NCBI GenBank assembly: GCA_009733775.1
Contig: WOGZ01000028.1
Coordinates: 148,103 to 212,102, forward strand
Direction of reading: 5' to 3'
DNA from: Alectoria sarmentosa
Lineage: Eukaryota; Ascomycota; Lecanoromycetes; Lecanorales; Parmeliaceae
DNA length: 64,000 nt
Shown here one piece after another: positions 47,601 to 61,685 of this stretch; positions within the stretch are counted from its first letter, which is position 1; each line of letters begins with the position of its first letter. The position numbers and the translations under genes are program-made. The notes below the pieces were generated by a model. That model was not told the origin of the DNA, did no database searches, and saw nothing but the letters and a program-made list of their open reading frames with translations.

Positions 47601-48867
47601 ATAAAGGACAGAAAGAATTTGTTATCGCCTTTATAAATTATAAAAAATCGTCTTCATATATTCAAAGACAAATTAATATTATATTACGACAATTTAAGAA
47701 TTTTATTAAAACATTTATATATTATATTATCATTTTTTCTTATACGTTATAAAAACATTTTAATTATTTATGACAGATCTTCGAGCTTTTTCGTATTAAA
47801 AAAATTAATTTGTTTTTTATTAAATCACTTATCGATTATCCCTCGATCATTCTTTTAAAATAATGAATTAATGATTTAAAAATGTTTATTTCTTAAAAAA
47901 AGATTTATGTTATCATTAATTTAAAGTTTTCAAAAACGTTACAAAATTTTGAAATTTATTTAGAATTTATAAAATAATTTAAATTATCAATATTTCGTTA
48001 TATTTAATTAATTAATTTATTATAAAAACGAAAGATTATATTTATTAAAGAATTCGGAGCTGATAATAAAAGACTTGCTCACAAACAATCTGTTATTAAG
48101 ATAATCTTTTACGCGCTTATAAAAATAAAAGTTGAAGCTTTTCATAAATTATAAAAGATTTTCGATATATTTTTTTTTTAATACATTACGATTTTATAAG
48201 GTTTTTGTTCATAAATTTAAACGCCTTCAAAAAATGAAAATTTGTTATTATAATTTATTATTTCAAATATAATTGAATATCAAAAAATGTCAAGATAACA
48301 CGTACGAATATTTAATTAATTATGTTTTTTAATAAATGTCTCAACGCTATCGAACAAAATTATTAATTTATAAAATTGAAAATCATTAACATTATATAAA
48401 TCGTGAAAAAGATTCGACATATAATTGAATTTAATTTGAAATCATTAATGATAATTTATATTAATTATTTTATTATCGTGTTTATTTTTAAATAAATCAT
48501 TTTGAATATTACGAGCATTAACAAATTCAATTTACATTTTATTCGTATTTTTTAATATTTATCGACGTTTGATTTCGAACTTCGTTATAAAATCGATAAA
48601 TCGAATACGATATTTAATGTTTTATCACGTTTATTATAAGCTTTTGTTTTAATAACACTTTTAAATCGATTTAAAAGAATATTTGATGCGTTATATAATA
48701 ATATAAACAACTTATTAAAATTTATAATAATAAATCTTTCGTTAACGAAGGGAATATTTATTTATTATATTATTTTTATAAAAATATCGAACGACTTTAA
48801 ATAACGATTAAAACGTGTTTATTTTAATAATCTTTATTAAAAAAAACTTTTTACTATATTAAGATTT
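44636..48867 (+). pseudogene. Gypsy C gag-pol relic, 5' part up to the D insertion
   Basis: Broken + strand frames carry gag-like and protease-like pieces, then reverse transcriptase blocks: a Y-Y-K-F-T-I-I-N-Y block near 47,572-47,600 and a Y-I-Q-R-Q-I-N-I-I-L-R-Q-F-K block before the catalytic box at 47,714-47,725. The box reads Tyr-Tyr where two Asp are expected; simple RIP does not produce this, so other mutations occurred too. Frames are full of TAA and TGA. Confidence 0.72.
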
Positions 48868-49125
48868 TGTTGAAAATACGATTAATTGGCTATAAAATGC
48901 TTATCAAGCTTATAATAGACGATATGCTCATAATTGACGACATAGTGATGTCGACAATGTGATACATCAGAAAAATCATATTTTGGGTGATTATAAGTTG
49001 ATCGATTCTTTTATGAGAATTGATTATTTATTAATTTTTTATCAAGTTATAAATTTGATAAAATATCGTTTATTAAGCAAATATAATAAGCTTGACAATA
49101 TAACAATATAACGATTCTTTTAATA
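48868..49125 (-). repeat. Gypsy D 3' LTR
   Basis: 258 bp. It shares TGCTYATAATTGACGACA and TTGATCGATTCTTTTATGAG with the copy at 59,551. It ends TTAATA where the other has TTAACA. Confidence 0.93.
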
Positions 49126-52100
49126 ATTGACGAATAATAAATAATATATCATGTTTTTATAATGTTTTTTTAATTATCTGCTATTTTTATAATGTTTACG
49201 TGTTTAATTATATTCGAGGTTTTTTGCTTAATAATCTTTAAATGATTTCGTTAAAAATTATTAATTTATCAACGTCTTCATCAAAGATTATTGATTTATT
49301 AACGTTCGCGACTTTTTGAGATTCGAGATCAAAGACGTTTTTTATATTATTATTTATATTAACGTTCGTTAACGACGTAGACGTAAATGAATAATAACGC
49401 AATGAGCTTGATAACTTGATAATTTCAAATTATTCGATAATTTTTATTTAATTAAACTTACGTTTATGATTTATAAACGTAAACGTAAATATAAACGAAT
49501 AATAACGTAATAAGCGATCACGTTTTAATTTATTAATAATAATATTGAGCGTCGAAAAAGATTTCTTTATTAAATATTCATATTTTTAATCGAATTTAAT
49601 TTGATTAATTTGATTTATTCGATTAAAGATTGAAAATTTTGACTCAAAAAGAGATTTATTCTCAAAATAATAATTAAATAAAAATTCGAAAACAAATCGT
49701 CGACGAGATAAAATTAAATCGACATATAATTTTAAATCGATTGAATTGACATTGTTATTATATTTCGTTATAATCTTCGCGTCGCCTTTTTTTAAAATTT
49801 TATATTGTTTAAAAATGATTTTTGTATCGAATGCGATGATCAATTCGATAACGACATTTATTTCAACGCGAATATTCGTTTTAACGATCTTTTTTTTAAA
49901 CGAATATATAAATTATTTACGTAAATTGTTTTTAATCTTATTTTTTCTCTTTCGAGAATTGAATTTATATATCTTTTGATCGTCGTCGTCGTCGTTTTCG
50001 TTATTATTAATAATATTGATATATTTCTTAATTATCGAACGATGCGATATAACGTTAAATTCGTAACGTCGCTCGATTATCGCGTTATCTTTTTTTATTT
50101 TTAACGTTGATCGATGAAATCGTTTAACACATTTTAATAACGTGTAATTGATTTTATTATGTTGATTCACATTTAAATTAATTTGTTTATTAATATCGAT
50201 TATACGTTTATGTTTTATAAATATATATAAGACATTATCTTATCGATCAAAATTTATTATAAACGCGTATAATTTTTTAATTTTAATTATGTTAATTATA
50301 AATGCTTTATTAAATTCATAATAAATATAAGATTTTTAAAATTCGACTTTGATTTCATCATTGAACATTTTTTTTTTATGAATCTTAATTTGATTCTTTT
50401 TTTTAATAAAGTCAATTTTTTTATATTTAATATAAATCGTTTTTATTCAATTATCCTCGATATTTAAATTCGCGAAAAATTATGATATAATATATCGATA
50501 TATGAAATAAAAATCAAATTTAAATTTTTTTAATAAGTTAAAAAGCTTCTTTTTGATAAAGATTTCGATAATTTAATTTTTTATAATATTATTATTATTC
50601 GCGTTTTTAATCGCAACATCATTAATTATTTTTATATATATTCATAAAACGTTTTTGAAAATTTCGAATTTGTTTTTATAAATTTGCAATTGTGTCTCAT
50701 TTGATAATTTATTTAAATTAACGTTTTGATTTAAGATTGCGTAAATATATTTGTTAATAATAATCAATTTTTATGTCATTATATCGTTAAATTTGATATA
50801 TTCGATTATCGAAAAAATAATAACATTAATTATTATTTTCGTTTTCCTCACCTTTTTTATTAAAAACGTTAATTTGTTTTTAATTTTGATTTAAATATTT
50901 ATTAACGTTATTTTGAATAATTGCTTTATCGAAATCGTAAATTTTGATAATATGATTTTCAACGAAAATGATTTAAATTGATTTTATAAATCTTTTAATT
51001 TTTGTATAGCGTTCGACGTGTTTTTTATTATAATTATCAACGCGATTTCATCAACAAAATAAAATTTCGTTTTAATTAATAATAAAATAAAAATCGACTC
51101 GATAAAAATAATTAAAATCGAAAACTTATTAAAAAGCGTCGAAATTGATGATAACGATAAACGATTTAAAGATTCGTTTATTTGATTAACGATTGAATTA
51201 AAGCGTTTAATAAAGATTTGCTTTATCAACGCAAATTGTAAAAACGATAATATATATAAATCGTTATTCGTTATGCATAAATAACAAAATGTTTTCTTTT
51301 CGTAAATGAAATAAAATTGTTTTCTTTTAAATTTATAGAATTTTATCTTTTTTTCGATTTTTTGAAAATTCAAATTAATTGATTTTATTCGTTCAGCTTT
51401 TTTATCGTTATATAAACGATATAATTGCATATATATAATGTTTTTATTCTCATCGCGCTTAAATTCGTTTGCTATCGAATTTATATTCATTTTATTTATA
51501 ATAATATATTCAATTATTTGAAAGATTTTTGATTATCGTTTATTTTTTTCTCGTTATAAGATTTATATTTTTATTATTTTATAAATAAAGAAATCAAATA
51601 ATAATGTTTCGATAAAAAGATAATTTTTTATATTCTTAAATTTAAGTTTTTTTATAAATCAATTCAATATTAATAAAATATTTATTTCTTTTAAATCTAC
51701 GAAAATAAGGTCTTATAATCACATATATGCTTTTTTATAATAATTTTAATTTTTTAACTTTCACGTTCAATATCTTTTCTCACTCATTATTAAATGTTTT
51801 TTCGATATTAATTTTAAAACGATATCGTTATTTATTATGTTTCGAATATTATTAATCAAAATAATTATTAATTCGATAATTTTCTCGATAAGTTGTATAA
51901 CGAATAATTATTTTCTTTATTTTTTCGATTTAATTAATTTTTTATTGATATTAATAAGGTTTATTATGATTAAATTAATAAATAAAATGATTATTGAATA
52001 AAAATAATAAAGTAAATAATAATCACGAAATATTTGATATTAAAAAAATGAATTGATAACATAAAATTTCGCGTTAAATCTTGTTTTCGCCTTAATGCGA

Positions 52101-52340
52101 TTGTCTATCGCGTTAATTAATCATAAACTCATTTTTAATAAATATATTCGTGATCAAATGATAAATATTTATTTTAACGTTTTAAAATGATAATTTAACG
52201 TTTTCATTTTGCATAAATGAGCATATTAATTATAATTAAAAATTATCATAATTAACATTAAAAGCATTGACGGTTTTTTTGAATTTGTTACATTTTATAC
52301 ATTATTGCGAAAATATATTAATTGAAACAATCATAAATTT
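49126..52340 (-). pseudogene. Remnants of an extra reading frame downstream of gypsy D pol
   Basis: Three open pieces run in the same direction as pol: 51,490-50,984 (168 codons), 50,170-49,913 (85 codons) and 49,843-49,586 (85 codons). The first has a C-x2-C pair (Y-L-C-I context) and a Ser/Thr-rich second half. The second ends in a D5 run and a basic K-R-K-N-K stretch. The third is polar. I recognise no family: no envelope-like signal or membrane domain, no polymerase, no nuclease motif. Being inside the LTRs and on the element's coding strand, it is most simply an accessory gene of the retrotransposon. A second insertion inside D is possible, but no terminal repeats were seen. Confidence 0.5.
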
Positions 52341-55300
52341 AACATTTTTTTTGATCGATCACATTTTGAGATTTGTTATTCGAATATATGAGTTTTTTTA
52401 TATTCGTCGATTAAATTTTTTGCATTTCTCAATAAATCATCTTTATATTATTAATCGAATTTTGATTTTCATCTTAATCATCGTATAAGATATTCAATTA
52501 TCAACTTTTTCATTTCATAACGACGTTAACGCTTATCAATCAACTTTTTTACGACATATTTATGTTATTTTTCATTAAATTCGATGATCATCGATAAATA
52601 ATTAAATCGAATAAAGCGATTATATAAATCTTCATTTTTAAACGTTAATTCGAATTGCGTAATTGATATAATGAGATAAATTTGTTAATGAATCGATACG
52701 TTTATTTTATATATCAAATTATCGATTTTTTGAAAAACTTTAAACGAGCCTGCTCTTTAATTGATAAATTTAAAATTTAAAATTTTAAACAAATTATATT
52801 TATAATGAAATTTCAAAAAAATCTTTTCACTTTTATTAATAAAAATTGATCGATAATGAATATTATAAATAATTTTCGTTTTGACGTTAATTCAGGCGAT
52901 TGTTTTTTTCGCGTCTTTAACATTAATAAATCGTTTTGATAAAAACTCGTTATTTCGAATTTAATTTAAAATTAATAATAAAAAAATATCGCGAAAACGA
53001 TAATCATAAATGATTTTGTTTACATTTAATTTTATAATCGAGCTCGACAAATTATTGAATATATCACATAAATGTGATAAATATTTTATTCAATTGACGA
53101 TGAGATTGCTCGTTAATCAATAACGTAAAATAATTTCGATCATTTAATTGATTCTTTTTAATTAATCATCGATTTATAAATAATATATCATATTAATTAA
53201 AAAATTAACGTTTAATTTTTTAAAAATGAATTTTTAAAAAACGAACATAAATTTTTTGTCGCGGTTAAAAATAAATGTTATTGATAAATTTTAATCGATA
53301 ATTTCATTTAAAAAGATTTCGATTTAATTCTTCGCTGAGAAAATATTTTTATCAAAAATAAAAATAATTCTTTTGAAAAATTTATAAATTATTAACATAA
53401 TAATGTTTATTTTCTTTATTATTTTTAACAATGTTAATATAAAATTAATGATAATTATATAATACGATATTAACGATTCGATTATAAAAATAAATAAATT
53501 ATATTTCGTATAACGTTTTATTTGATTAATGTTATATTTATAATAATAATAAATATAACGATAAAATCGACGAGTAAATTTCCTAAAAAAATAATTATTC
53601 GTAATCACTTTATACGTTTTATTGAATTTGATATGTGTATTTTCATTATATGCTTATTAAAAAATCTTTTTTTTTAATTTTTTAAATAAATAAAATCGCA
53701 TTTTATCAAAAGAGTTTATGAAATATAACAAATCGTTGATGAGGTGAAATTGAATGTCAAGAATTAAATCCTCGTTTTTTAACATTTTTTATATTTTAAT
53801 TCATTTTTTATCTTTAACATAAAAAATTTAAATTTTCACCTTGAATTTTTTTAACATTTTTATCAAAAATTCGTTAAAAATAAATATCTCGTTAAGGGTA
53901 TTTTTCTTCGAAATTAACATGTTTTTTTCAAATGTCGATTCATTTATGAATTTAAAAAGGACATTCGACATCACGTGTTGTTTATTAAGTTTATAATGAA
54001 CATCAAATTTAAATTATGATAAATATTATGATGTTTTTATTAAGCGTAAATTCAACTTATTTATCGAAGATGATATCAAATTAATTTATTTGATAATGTT
54101 AATTGTTATTAAATGATTCGTATACACGATTATGATATGTGATGAATTATTAATATAATATTTAATTTTGCGAATTGTTTAAACGAGCCCGATAACCTTC
54201 AACTCGATTAATTAATAACGAAATTCGACGTCATTTAACGATTTAAAAGAAAATAATATTGATATAATATCGCTTTTGAAAAAATCATTGCTTTCGAAAT
54301 TATTTTTAATATAATACACATAAACATCGAAGCCGCGTTTTTTAAAAACGTCGATATTAACATAAATTCGTTATTTTCAATTAAAATATATCAAAAAATT
54401 CGATAAATTTTTTTTTTTTATAATAAACGAAAGAAATCAAGTAACAATTATTTTTTATCGATAAAAATTCTCTTAATAAATTCTCGTCGTTTTTATCCTT
54501 TAACGATAAACGACTTTTTTAATAAAAAGATCTTTTTTCGTTAAAAAGACTTCGTCTTTTGCGCATAATATATAATTTTGATTCTTATTCATTTCGTTAA
54601 TTCGAAATAATGTTTTAAAATTTCGAAATCGATAAAGAATTTGATATTTATTAAAATTTCAATTCGTTTTTTTATTATAAATAATTCGAAAACATCGACT
54701 TTTTGCTCGAAAAAAATAACGTTTAAATAATTCAAAAATGTTTTTTTTAAATTAATGATAATTTTCAATTTTTTTAATAATTGAAAAAATTTGCGAAAAT
54801 GCTCAATATGCAACTCGAAATTTTTTAAAAATATTATCAAATCGTTAATATAAACTTTAACAAAAATTTTGAAAAATTTTAATTTTTTATTTATAATACG
54901 CTACACGTATAATAATAAACCTTTAAAATTCATTATAATAACTTTAAAATATTCGAATCCTCGATAAAAAACGATCTTTTGTTTATATTAATTTTCGAAT
55001 TAAACGTCAAATTGAAAAAAAAAAAAAAAATCATCGAAAATATTAATGTATTTTATGTTTTATAACAAATTAATCATATCGCTTTATAAAAACAATAAAT
55101 AAAAATTCATAATAATGATTCGATTAAATTCACGAATATTCACAATTACTCTTAATTTCCTTTTTGATATCTTTTTCGATTTTTCGAATATCATTTTTCA
55201 AATTATAAACATAAATTAAAAAAAGAAAAAAAGTTTCGTTGTTCATTTTATCTTATTTTACGTATATAATTTATCGAATTCCTTATCAATTATTTCTTTA

Positions 55301-56730
55301 TTTATCGCGTTCAACGAATAAATTTTTTAAACGAATTTAAAAATCGATATAAAATTTCAATCGATGTTCAAATTGATTTTTATAAAATCATCCCTTAAGA
55401 CGTTTATAATTTCATCGATATTTTTTTAAATATCAACATATTCGATTATCAAAGTTTTCAAATTAACAATTTGTTTCTCGATATCATACATTGAAATATC
55501 ATTATTTATTTTAATATCAAAATTATTTTTTAACGCGTTAATTCTCAACTTTCAACTTTTCGTTATTAAATTATAATCATTTAAATGAATAATGAAATAT
55601 AAATTAACGTTATATTCAATAATGATGTTTAAATTGAAATATCGAAATATAATCTTAATAATATCAATATCATTTTTAATATAAATGAAAAAAATCTCGA
55701 CGTTTATTATGTGAGCATAAACTCTTATATGATTAAATTCGAATAAATAATTTTTGTTTGATAAGAGCGCTGAGATACGTAATTCGATAAATATTCTTAT
55801 TATCGATTTAAAAAAAATCGTAATTCTTTTTTAATTGCGTATTATTTATTATACGTTAACGTTATTCTTAATCTTAATTTAAATATTCGTTATCAAATCA
55901 TTATAACTTTTAATCAATAACTTTTTCTCATTAACGTCAATATTTATACGTTTTAAATTTAAAATATTCATTTTCAAAAACATTTTTATTTTGAGATTAT
56001 CGATAATATATATTTCTCTGCGTATATAAATTATTAATCATTAATCATTAAATATGTTAAAAATATATAAATCGAAAAGGCAATAATCATTAATCATGTG
56101 CTTAAAAATATCGATTTTTTTAATATTAATACTCATTTTAATTCTTTTGATTAAAACATTTAATAAATTTTTTTTCAAATTTTTTTTATTAATCAGCGAT
56201 ATGATATATTTTAAATTTACGTATATGATGATTTTAACTTCTCGCAAGACAAAAAACATTATTAAAATAACGAAATGTCATTTTTTGAAAGCGAGTCTTA
56301 TATTTGATGTCTTTTTCGATATTAATTTAATGATAAAACATTCAAAATTTATGAAATATATTATTTTTTCGATCTTCTTTTACTCGTTATTAATAATTTC
56401 ATTATCATTAACAAAAATTATCATAATTTTCGTAATGAAAATGATAACTGCGATTCTCGTGTTAAAGACGATTTTATTGATATTCTTGATTTTATTTTTA
56501 TAAATTTTAAAATGAATATATAATTTGTTTCTCGAAGAAAAACCTTTTTTGCATTTTCGACACGTTTTAAATTTCATTAATCGTGATTTCATAAAATACG
56601 AATTGAAATAATTCATTAACGCATAATAAATGTTAACATCGATATTAACGTTCTTTTTATCGTTCTCAAATTGATTTATAAATATTAATAATTCATCATA
56701 AACATTAACATAATACCCGAAATTGTTCAA
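52340..56730 (-). pseudogene. Gypsy D pro-pol relic with C2H2-like finger and chromodomain
   Basis: The piece at 56,730-56,380 holds T-C-R-K-C-K-K-G-F and a downstream His, a C2H2-like finger found before the protease in many fungal gypsy elements. The protease piece at 56,259-56,041 has I-S-L-I-N-K-K where the active Asp would lie in S-L-I-D. The reverse transcriptase continues from the Y-I-N-D box (54,852-54,841) into H-I-E-H-F-R-K-F-F-Q-L-L-K-K. The integrase begins at 53,608, with F-T-R-R-F-Y-R-Y-I and the core M-L-I-I-Y-K-F-F-K-R. The chromodomain near 52,500-52,350 contains K-N-L-like and acidic blocks but is poorly preserved. All frames are broken. Confidence 0.78.
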
Positions 56731-59550
56731 AACAAAATCGAATTTCTCATTTTGAAATTTATTAAATTAATATATTTCATAATCATTTTTTAAATATGAA
56801 TTTTGAAGATTTTTATAATAAACGATCGTCGGTTGAAAAGGAGCATAATTAATATTTTATTAATATCGTTATTTCGAATTATTATCAAATTGAAAATCTT
56901 CTTTTTCTCGAAAAAAAAAATTACGATTTTTTTGATAATTCAAATCGTTTTAATAATTCGAATTATCTCGATAATTCGAATTATTTTTATTATCATTTAA
57001 TTGATGAGAAGGATAATTGAATTGTTAAAAAATCTTTATCGATTGAATAACATCGATTATTAAAGTCGTAATTGTTAATGATTTATTTTGAAAAGCGATG
57101 ATCTGCAATTGATTTTGAGATTTTTTTTATAAAAAAGAAAATGATTATCCTTCTCGATTAACATATTCATTTTGATATAATTAATATGTTTTTTAACGAT
57201 TATCATATTGATAATATGATCGATTAAATTATTAAAATTAATATTATAAGCGATTAACTTCATTTTGATAAGAAAAAAATTTGTTAACATTGAAATTTTA
57301 TTGTCGAAATTTATTATATTGATTTTGATTTTATTATTTAAATTATGTATTATCGATTTGTCTCGAACGATTAATTCGTCGACGTTTATTCATTATCTTT
57401 CACAAATCTTTTTTTATTTTCAATTTTTTTATAAACGCTTATATCGTTATAATAAACGTCGACATTAACATCATTAATCGAATTTCGATGTCAAGATTTT
57501 GTTATATTCACATTAAATGAACGTAACGATCATCTACGTTTAATGTCATAACGTATAATTAAACGTTTTATAAATATCCTTAAAAATCGCGTTTTTTGAT
57601 GACGTTTTTAAAAAAATATTTTTCGATATACAATTTATTTATTGTCTTGATTATATTCATCTTGAATTATAATATTAATTAATCGATAAAATCGATTAAT
57701 GTTATATTCTTAAAGGCTTTTCGTTTGAAATCATCGATTTTTTCGAAATATTAATTTAATGTTAAACTTCGAAAACAAAAAAAAAGATTTTTTTTAATAA
57801 TGATCTCGTCGATAAATAAAATATAATTATAAACACGTTTATTGAAAATGTAAATCTCTTTAAAAATGATTTTAAAGCGTCAAAATGAAAAAATTTAAGA
57901 TCTTAAACATTAAATCGTGATTAATCATTATTATCGATAATATTAATAACATTATCAAACGACCCTGAATCGCTAGATTTATTTTGTTTTTCGCGTTTTC
58001 TCGACAAATCTTATAATTAAATCAATATAAATGCGATTTTAAATTCGTCTTTGATAAGAGCACGAAAAATCTCATCAAATTAAAAATGTGTTTAATTATT
58101 CATAAATGTCGATTTCGATGTTATCGAATTATTATTTATAAATAAAAATAAATTGATAATAATCGTGTTAAACTTTATAAAAGTTAATCTTTTCATCAAT
58201 TTTTATGTTAATCAATTTTTTTTAAAAGCTTTTGACGAACATCGAGATGATTTTTAACGTGAAAAAAATTAGCGAAATAATTAATATTCTTCAAATATAA
58301 ATTGAAAATTTTTTCAATTATCTTTTAAAAGAGATTATAATTTAATAAATGAATAAAATAAAGAATTATTTTAAAGATTAATGAGAATAAGCGATCTCTT
58401 TGATATCAATAACGAATTAAATAACGATTTCGTGAAATTAATGAAATCGCTTTCAACGAGAGAAAGATTGTTAATGAATAATATTAATTTCGATATAATA
58501 ATAAATTGAGAAGAGTTTAACTTGTCAACGTTCTAAATATTATCAACATTTTAAATAATGTTATTTGATATATTTATTAATTATTCGATTATCGATTTGA
58601 TATCATCATCTTTCGACAATTCTTTTAAAATAATGAATTTTTTATTTTTTTTGAAATCGATGAAAAGAATAAATAAAGTTTCTTTTTCGAATTGCTTTCT
58701 TATTTCGAATTATTTTTTTATTTCGAATAACTTTTTTATTTCGATTTTAAAAATGATTTAAAATATCGAATTACGTTTTCGATGTTTTTATTAAATTCCT
58801 TGATAAAAAATTTCAAAAAGAATTTATTTATCACTCAATTCGATGATCACGTAAAAATTTAAATAAATTTCGATTGTGAGCGAGCCCGAATTTTTTTTAT
58901 TAAGATATCTTTTTATTGCTCGAGCTCAATCGAACGTTGAATATATTTCATAATGAAATTAATAACAAATCGAATTTCTTTTTTAATAAGAACAATTAAT
59001 GATAATTCAAATTTGATAAAGTTTTGAAATTGATAAATTATAATGAAAATATTTTTTATAACGTTAAACTCGAAAATAGATTTCAATTTAATAATGTTTT
59101 TTTATAAACAATTGAATAATGAGCGTCGATTGAAGATTTACAACAAATATATAAAAAGAGAATGTTTTTTTTAAATCATAAAGAGAAAATAATAAAAAGA
59201 GTGAATTTGATAAGATTTCAATTATCGATTCTTTTCGTTAAATGATATTTGCCTTTTAATAAAGAAATACGTTTATCGATTTGAGAAAAGATCGTTAAAA
59301 GAAATCAATAATTGATTAAAAAAGAATAAATGATCAAAAAAGAACGATCTCAGCAGTGCTGAAATTCGATCATTTAATAAAAATTTATAATGAATTGCTT
59401 GATGTGATAAATAAATTAAATTAATCGATAAATGATGAATCGTCGATTTAAATGATACAATATGTCTGAGTGATAAAAGATCTGATATTATACAATTGTT
59501 ATTAATGAAAAAGCTTGATCAGACAATTGTATATCGATGTTATTATCAAA

Positions 59551-59808
59551 TGTTGAGAATACGATTAATTAATTATGAGATGTTTATCAAGTTTATGATA
59601 AGCGATATGCTTATAATTGACGACACAATAATATCGACAATGTGATACATCAAAAAAATCATATTTTGAGTGATTGTAAATTGATCGATTCTTTTATGAG
59701 AATTGATTATCTATCAACTTCTTATCAAGTCATAAACTTGATAAGATATCGTTTGTTAAACAAATATAATAAGCTTAATAACATAACAATATAACGATTC
59801 TCTTAACA
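59551..59808 (-). repeat. Gypsy D 5' LTR
   Basis: 258 bp, TGTTGAGAAT to TCTTAACA, followed by GATTT. Same length as the 3' LTR, with only substitutions seen between the two. Confidence 0.93.
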
Positions 59809-59860
59809 GATTTATTATAAACGTTATTATCACTACTATTATAAAAAATGCTTCTATAAA

Positions 59861-59986
59861 AGAAACTTTCACTATTTTAAAAGAAACTTTCGTTATTTTA
59901 ATAGAAACTTTCGTTATCTTAATAGAAATTTTCGTTACCTTAATAGAAACTTTCGTTATTTCAATAAAAACTTTCGTTATTCAAGC
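59861..59986. repeat. 21-bp minisatellite, six copies
   Basis: The unit is AGAAACTTTCGTTATTTTAAT, with copies beginning near 59,861, 59,882, 59,903, 59,924, 59,945 and 59,966. The 21-bp period keeps a reading frame, so it could have encoded a seven-residue repeat in gypsy C, but every frame is degraded. Confidence 0.9.
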
Positions 59987-60239
59987 AGAGAAACGCGTGA
60001 CGAGAATTTTATTTATGTTACGAAAAAATCTTATTTATTATGTCAACGAGAAGAATAAATAACGTTTTTATATTCCGTTTATTATAAAACAAAAAATGTT
60101 CGAATAAATATATAATCTATCGAATTATAAAAATTATCATAAATATTATAACAAATTAATTCATACGATCTTTATTCGATATTTTTTTAAAAACTTACGT
60201 ATTTATATAATATATTGCTTCGTTTATCAACTTAATCAA

Positions 60240-61500
60240 ATCAAAAAACATAAATCTTACGAATTTCTCATTTTAATCGTTATCTCAATTTTTTTTTATA
60301 TATCATAATTATGAATTTCATTATCGCATTGTTTTTCATTATCTCGAAAATGAATTACTTATTTATTATCATTTATAAATTTATCAAAAAAATATTATTA
60401 ATGCTCGACAAAAAGATTTAACTTATTATTTAATAAATTAAAATCGTATTATATACATTATTATAACATAATTGCAGCGTATTTAAAAGCATTATTAATA
60501 ATAAAAATTAAAAATTCATATTAGTTTTTTGAAAAGAGATTTTCAACAAATTACACATCAAATTTTTAACGTTTATCATTTATTATTCGCAAATAAACGA
60601 TTAATTTAAACGAATCAATTAAACGATAAAAAAAATATTACGTTTTCATTTAATTATTAAATTAAATAATAAATGAAACGAAATCTTATTTTACATTCAA
60701 ATTATTAACAATAATTTTCTTAATAACGTTATCGAATTAACCTTTAATAAATTATACTACAAATTTAAAATTAACGACGTCACAAATATGTTATTAATAA
60801 ATGTTTTAAATTTATTCGAGAAAATCTTCAACAAGTTTCGTCTTATTAAGAAAAAGAAAACAAACGACGTTATAACGTTTATTTTTATCATTATAAAAAC
60901 TCATTATAATTTTAAACACTTAACTTTTAATTTTAAAAAAAAAAGAAAGTTTATCTTAAATTGTATCACGAATATTTTATTTCAAATTTATTGAATAAGA
61001 AGTTATCGCAATAAAGGGTATCTTTTTTCAAAATGTTAACAAAAGTCGATTTTTTTGCATATCGATTACAACTTTCGTTTATTATACGAATTCATTTAAT
61101 AATATCGATCATTTAATTAAAACCCGTTATTATTATAACAGATTTAAATTCGTATAAAAAAAAGGTCAATACGAAACCGTCACTCGTTTATAATAAAAAC
61201 GACGATTTTAAAATAAATAAAATTATGAGCAAGCGTATTACGAATGAGAAATTTAAATATTTACTTAAACGAAAGAATTAAAAATATGAATATAATGTAT
61301 AATATAAGCCTAAAAATTTCTTTAATGCGATGAATTTAATTGATAATTACGAACGAAAACAAACACTCATTTCGATTACGGATAAAATCATTAAAATTGT
61401 TAAAAAAGCACTTTTTGCGACGATAACCTCGTCGTTTATTCAAAAGAGAAAAAAAGATAAATCACGCAAGGATATAACTTTGTCGACTTAAAATCTCATA
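60240..61500 (+). pseudogene. Gypsy C integrase and chromodomain relic, 3' part
   Basis: The integrase core is recognisable at about 60,290-60,560 (D-F-I-like opening, then a C-K-F-type block mutated to I-Y-K-F, and H-Y-Y-N-I-I-A-A-Y). The chromodomain at about 61,220-61,365 reads F-K-Y-L-L-K-R-K-N-stop and N-V-stop-Y-K-P-K-N, with Trp codons lost. It ends in a basic Lys-rich tail before a stop near 61,490. This is the continuation of the frame split by D. Confidence 0.72.
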
Positions 61501-61685
61501 TATGTTAATTATGTTACGTTTAATCAACATGCAAAAGACTTTTAAAGTTAAAAGTTTTTAATAACGTTTATTATTACTCACCGAATTTCTTTATTAAAAA
61601 CGCAATTTTTTATATATATTTGTTTTTATTATAATAATAAACATTATTAACGAGAACATTAACTTATTTATTTTTCTTTGACATA

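Larger units (their letters stand above)
48868..59808 (-). mobile_element. Ty3/gypsy chromovirus D, 10.9 kb, nested in C
   Basis: The LTRs are exactly 258 bp each (48868-49125 and 59551-59808), bounded by TGTTGA and TTAAYA. The pentamer GATTT lies just outside on both sides (48863-48867 and 59809-59813), a perfect duplication of gypsy C sequence. Reading on the - strand: gag and a C2H2-like finger (56,730-56,380), protease (56,259-56,041), reverse transcriptase (box Y-I-N-D at 54,852-54,841), integrase (from 53,608) and chromodomain (about 52,500-52,350). About 3.2 kb of further sequence then precedes the 3' LTR, which is unusual and explains the large size. GATAATAACATCG inside the right LTR confirms the - orientation. 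Confidence 0.93.

Noticed and set aside
56096..56503. 135-codon hydrophobic + frame as a membrane protein
   Set aside because: It is antisense to the protease and finger region of gypsy D; AT-rich DNA gives Ile/Leu/Phe-rich frames by composition.
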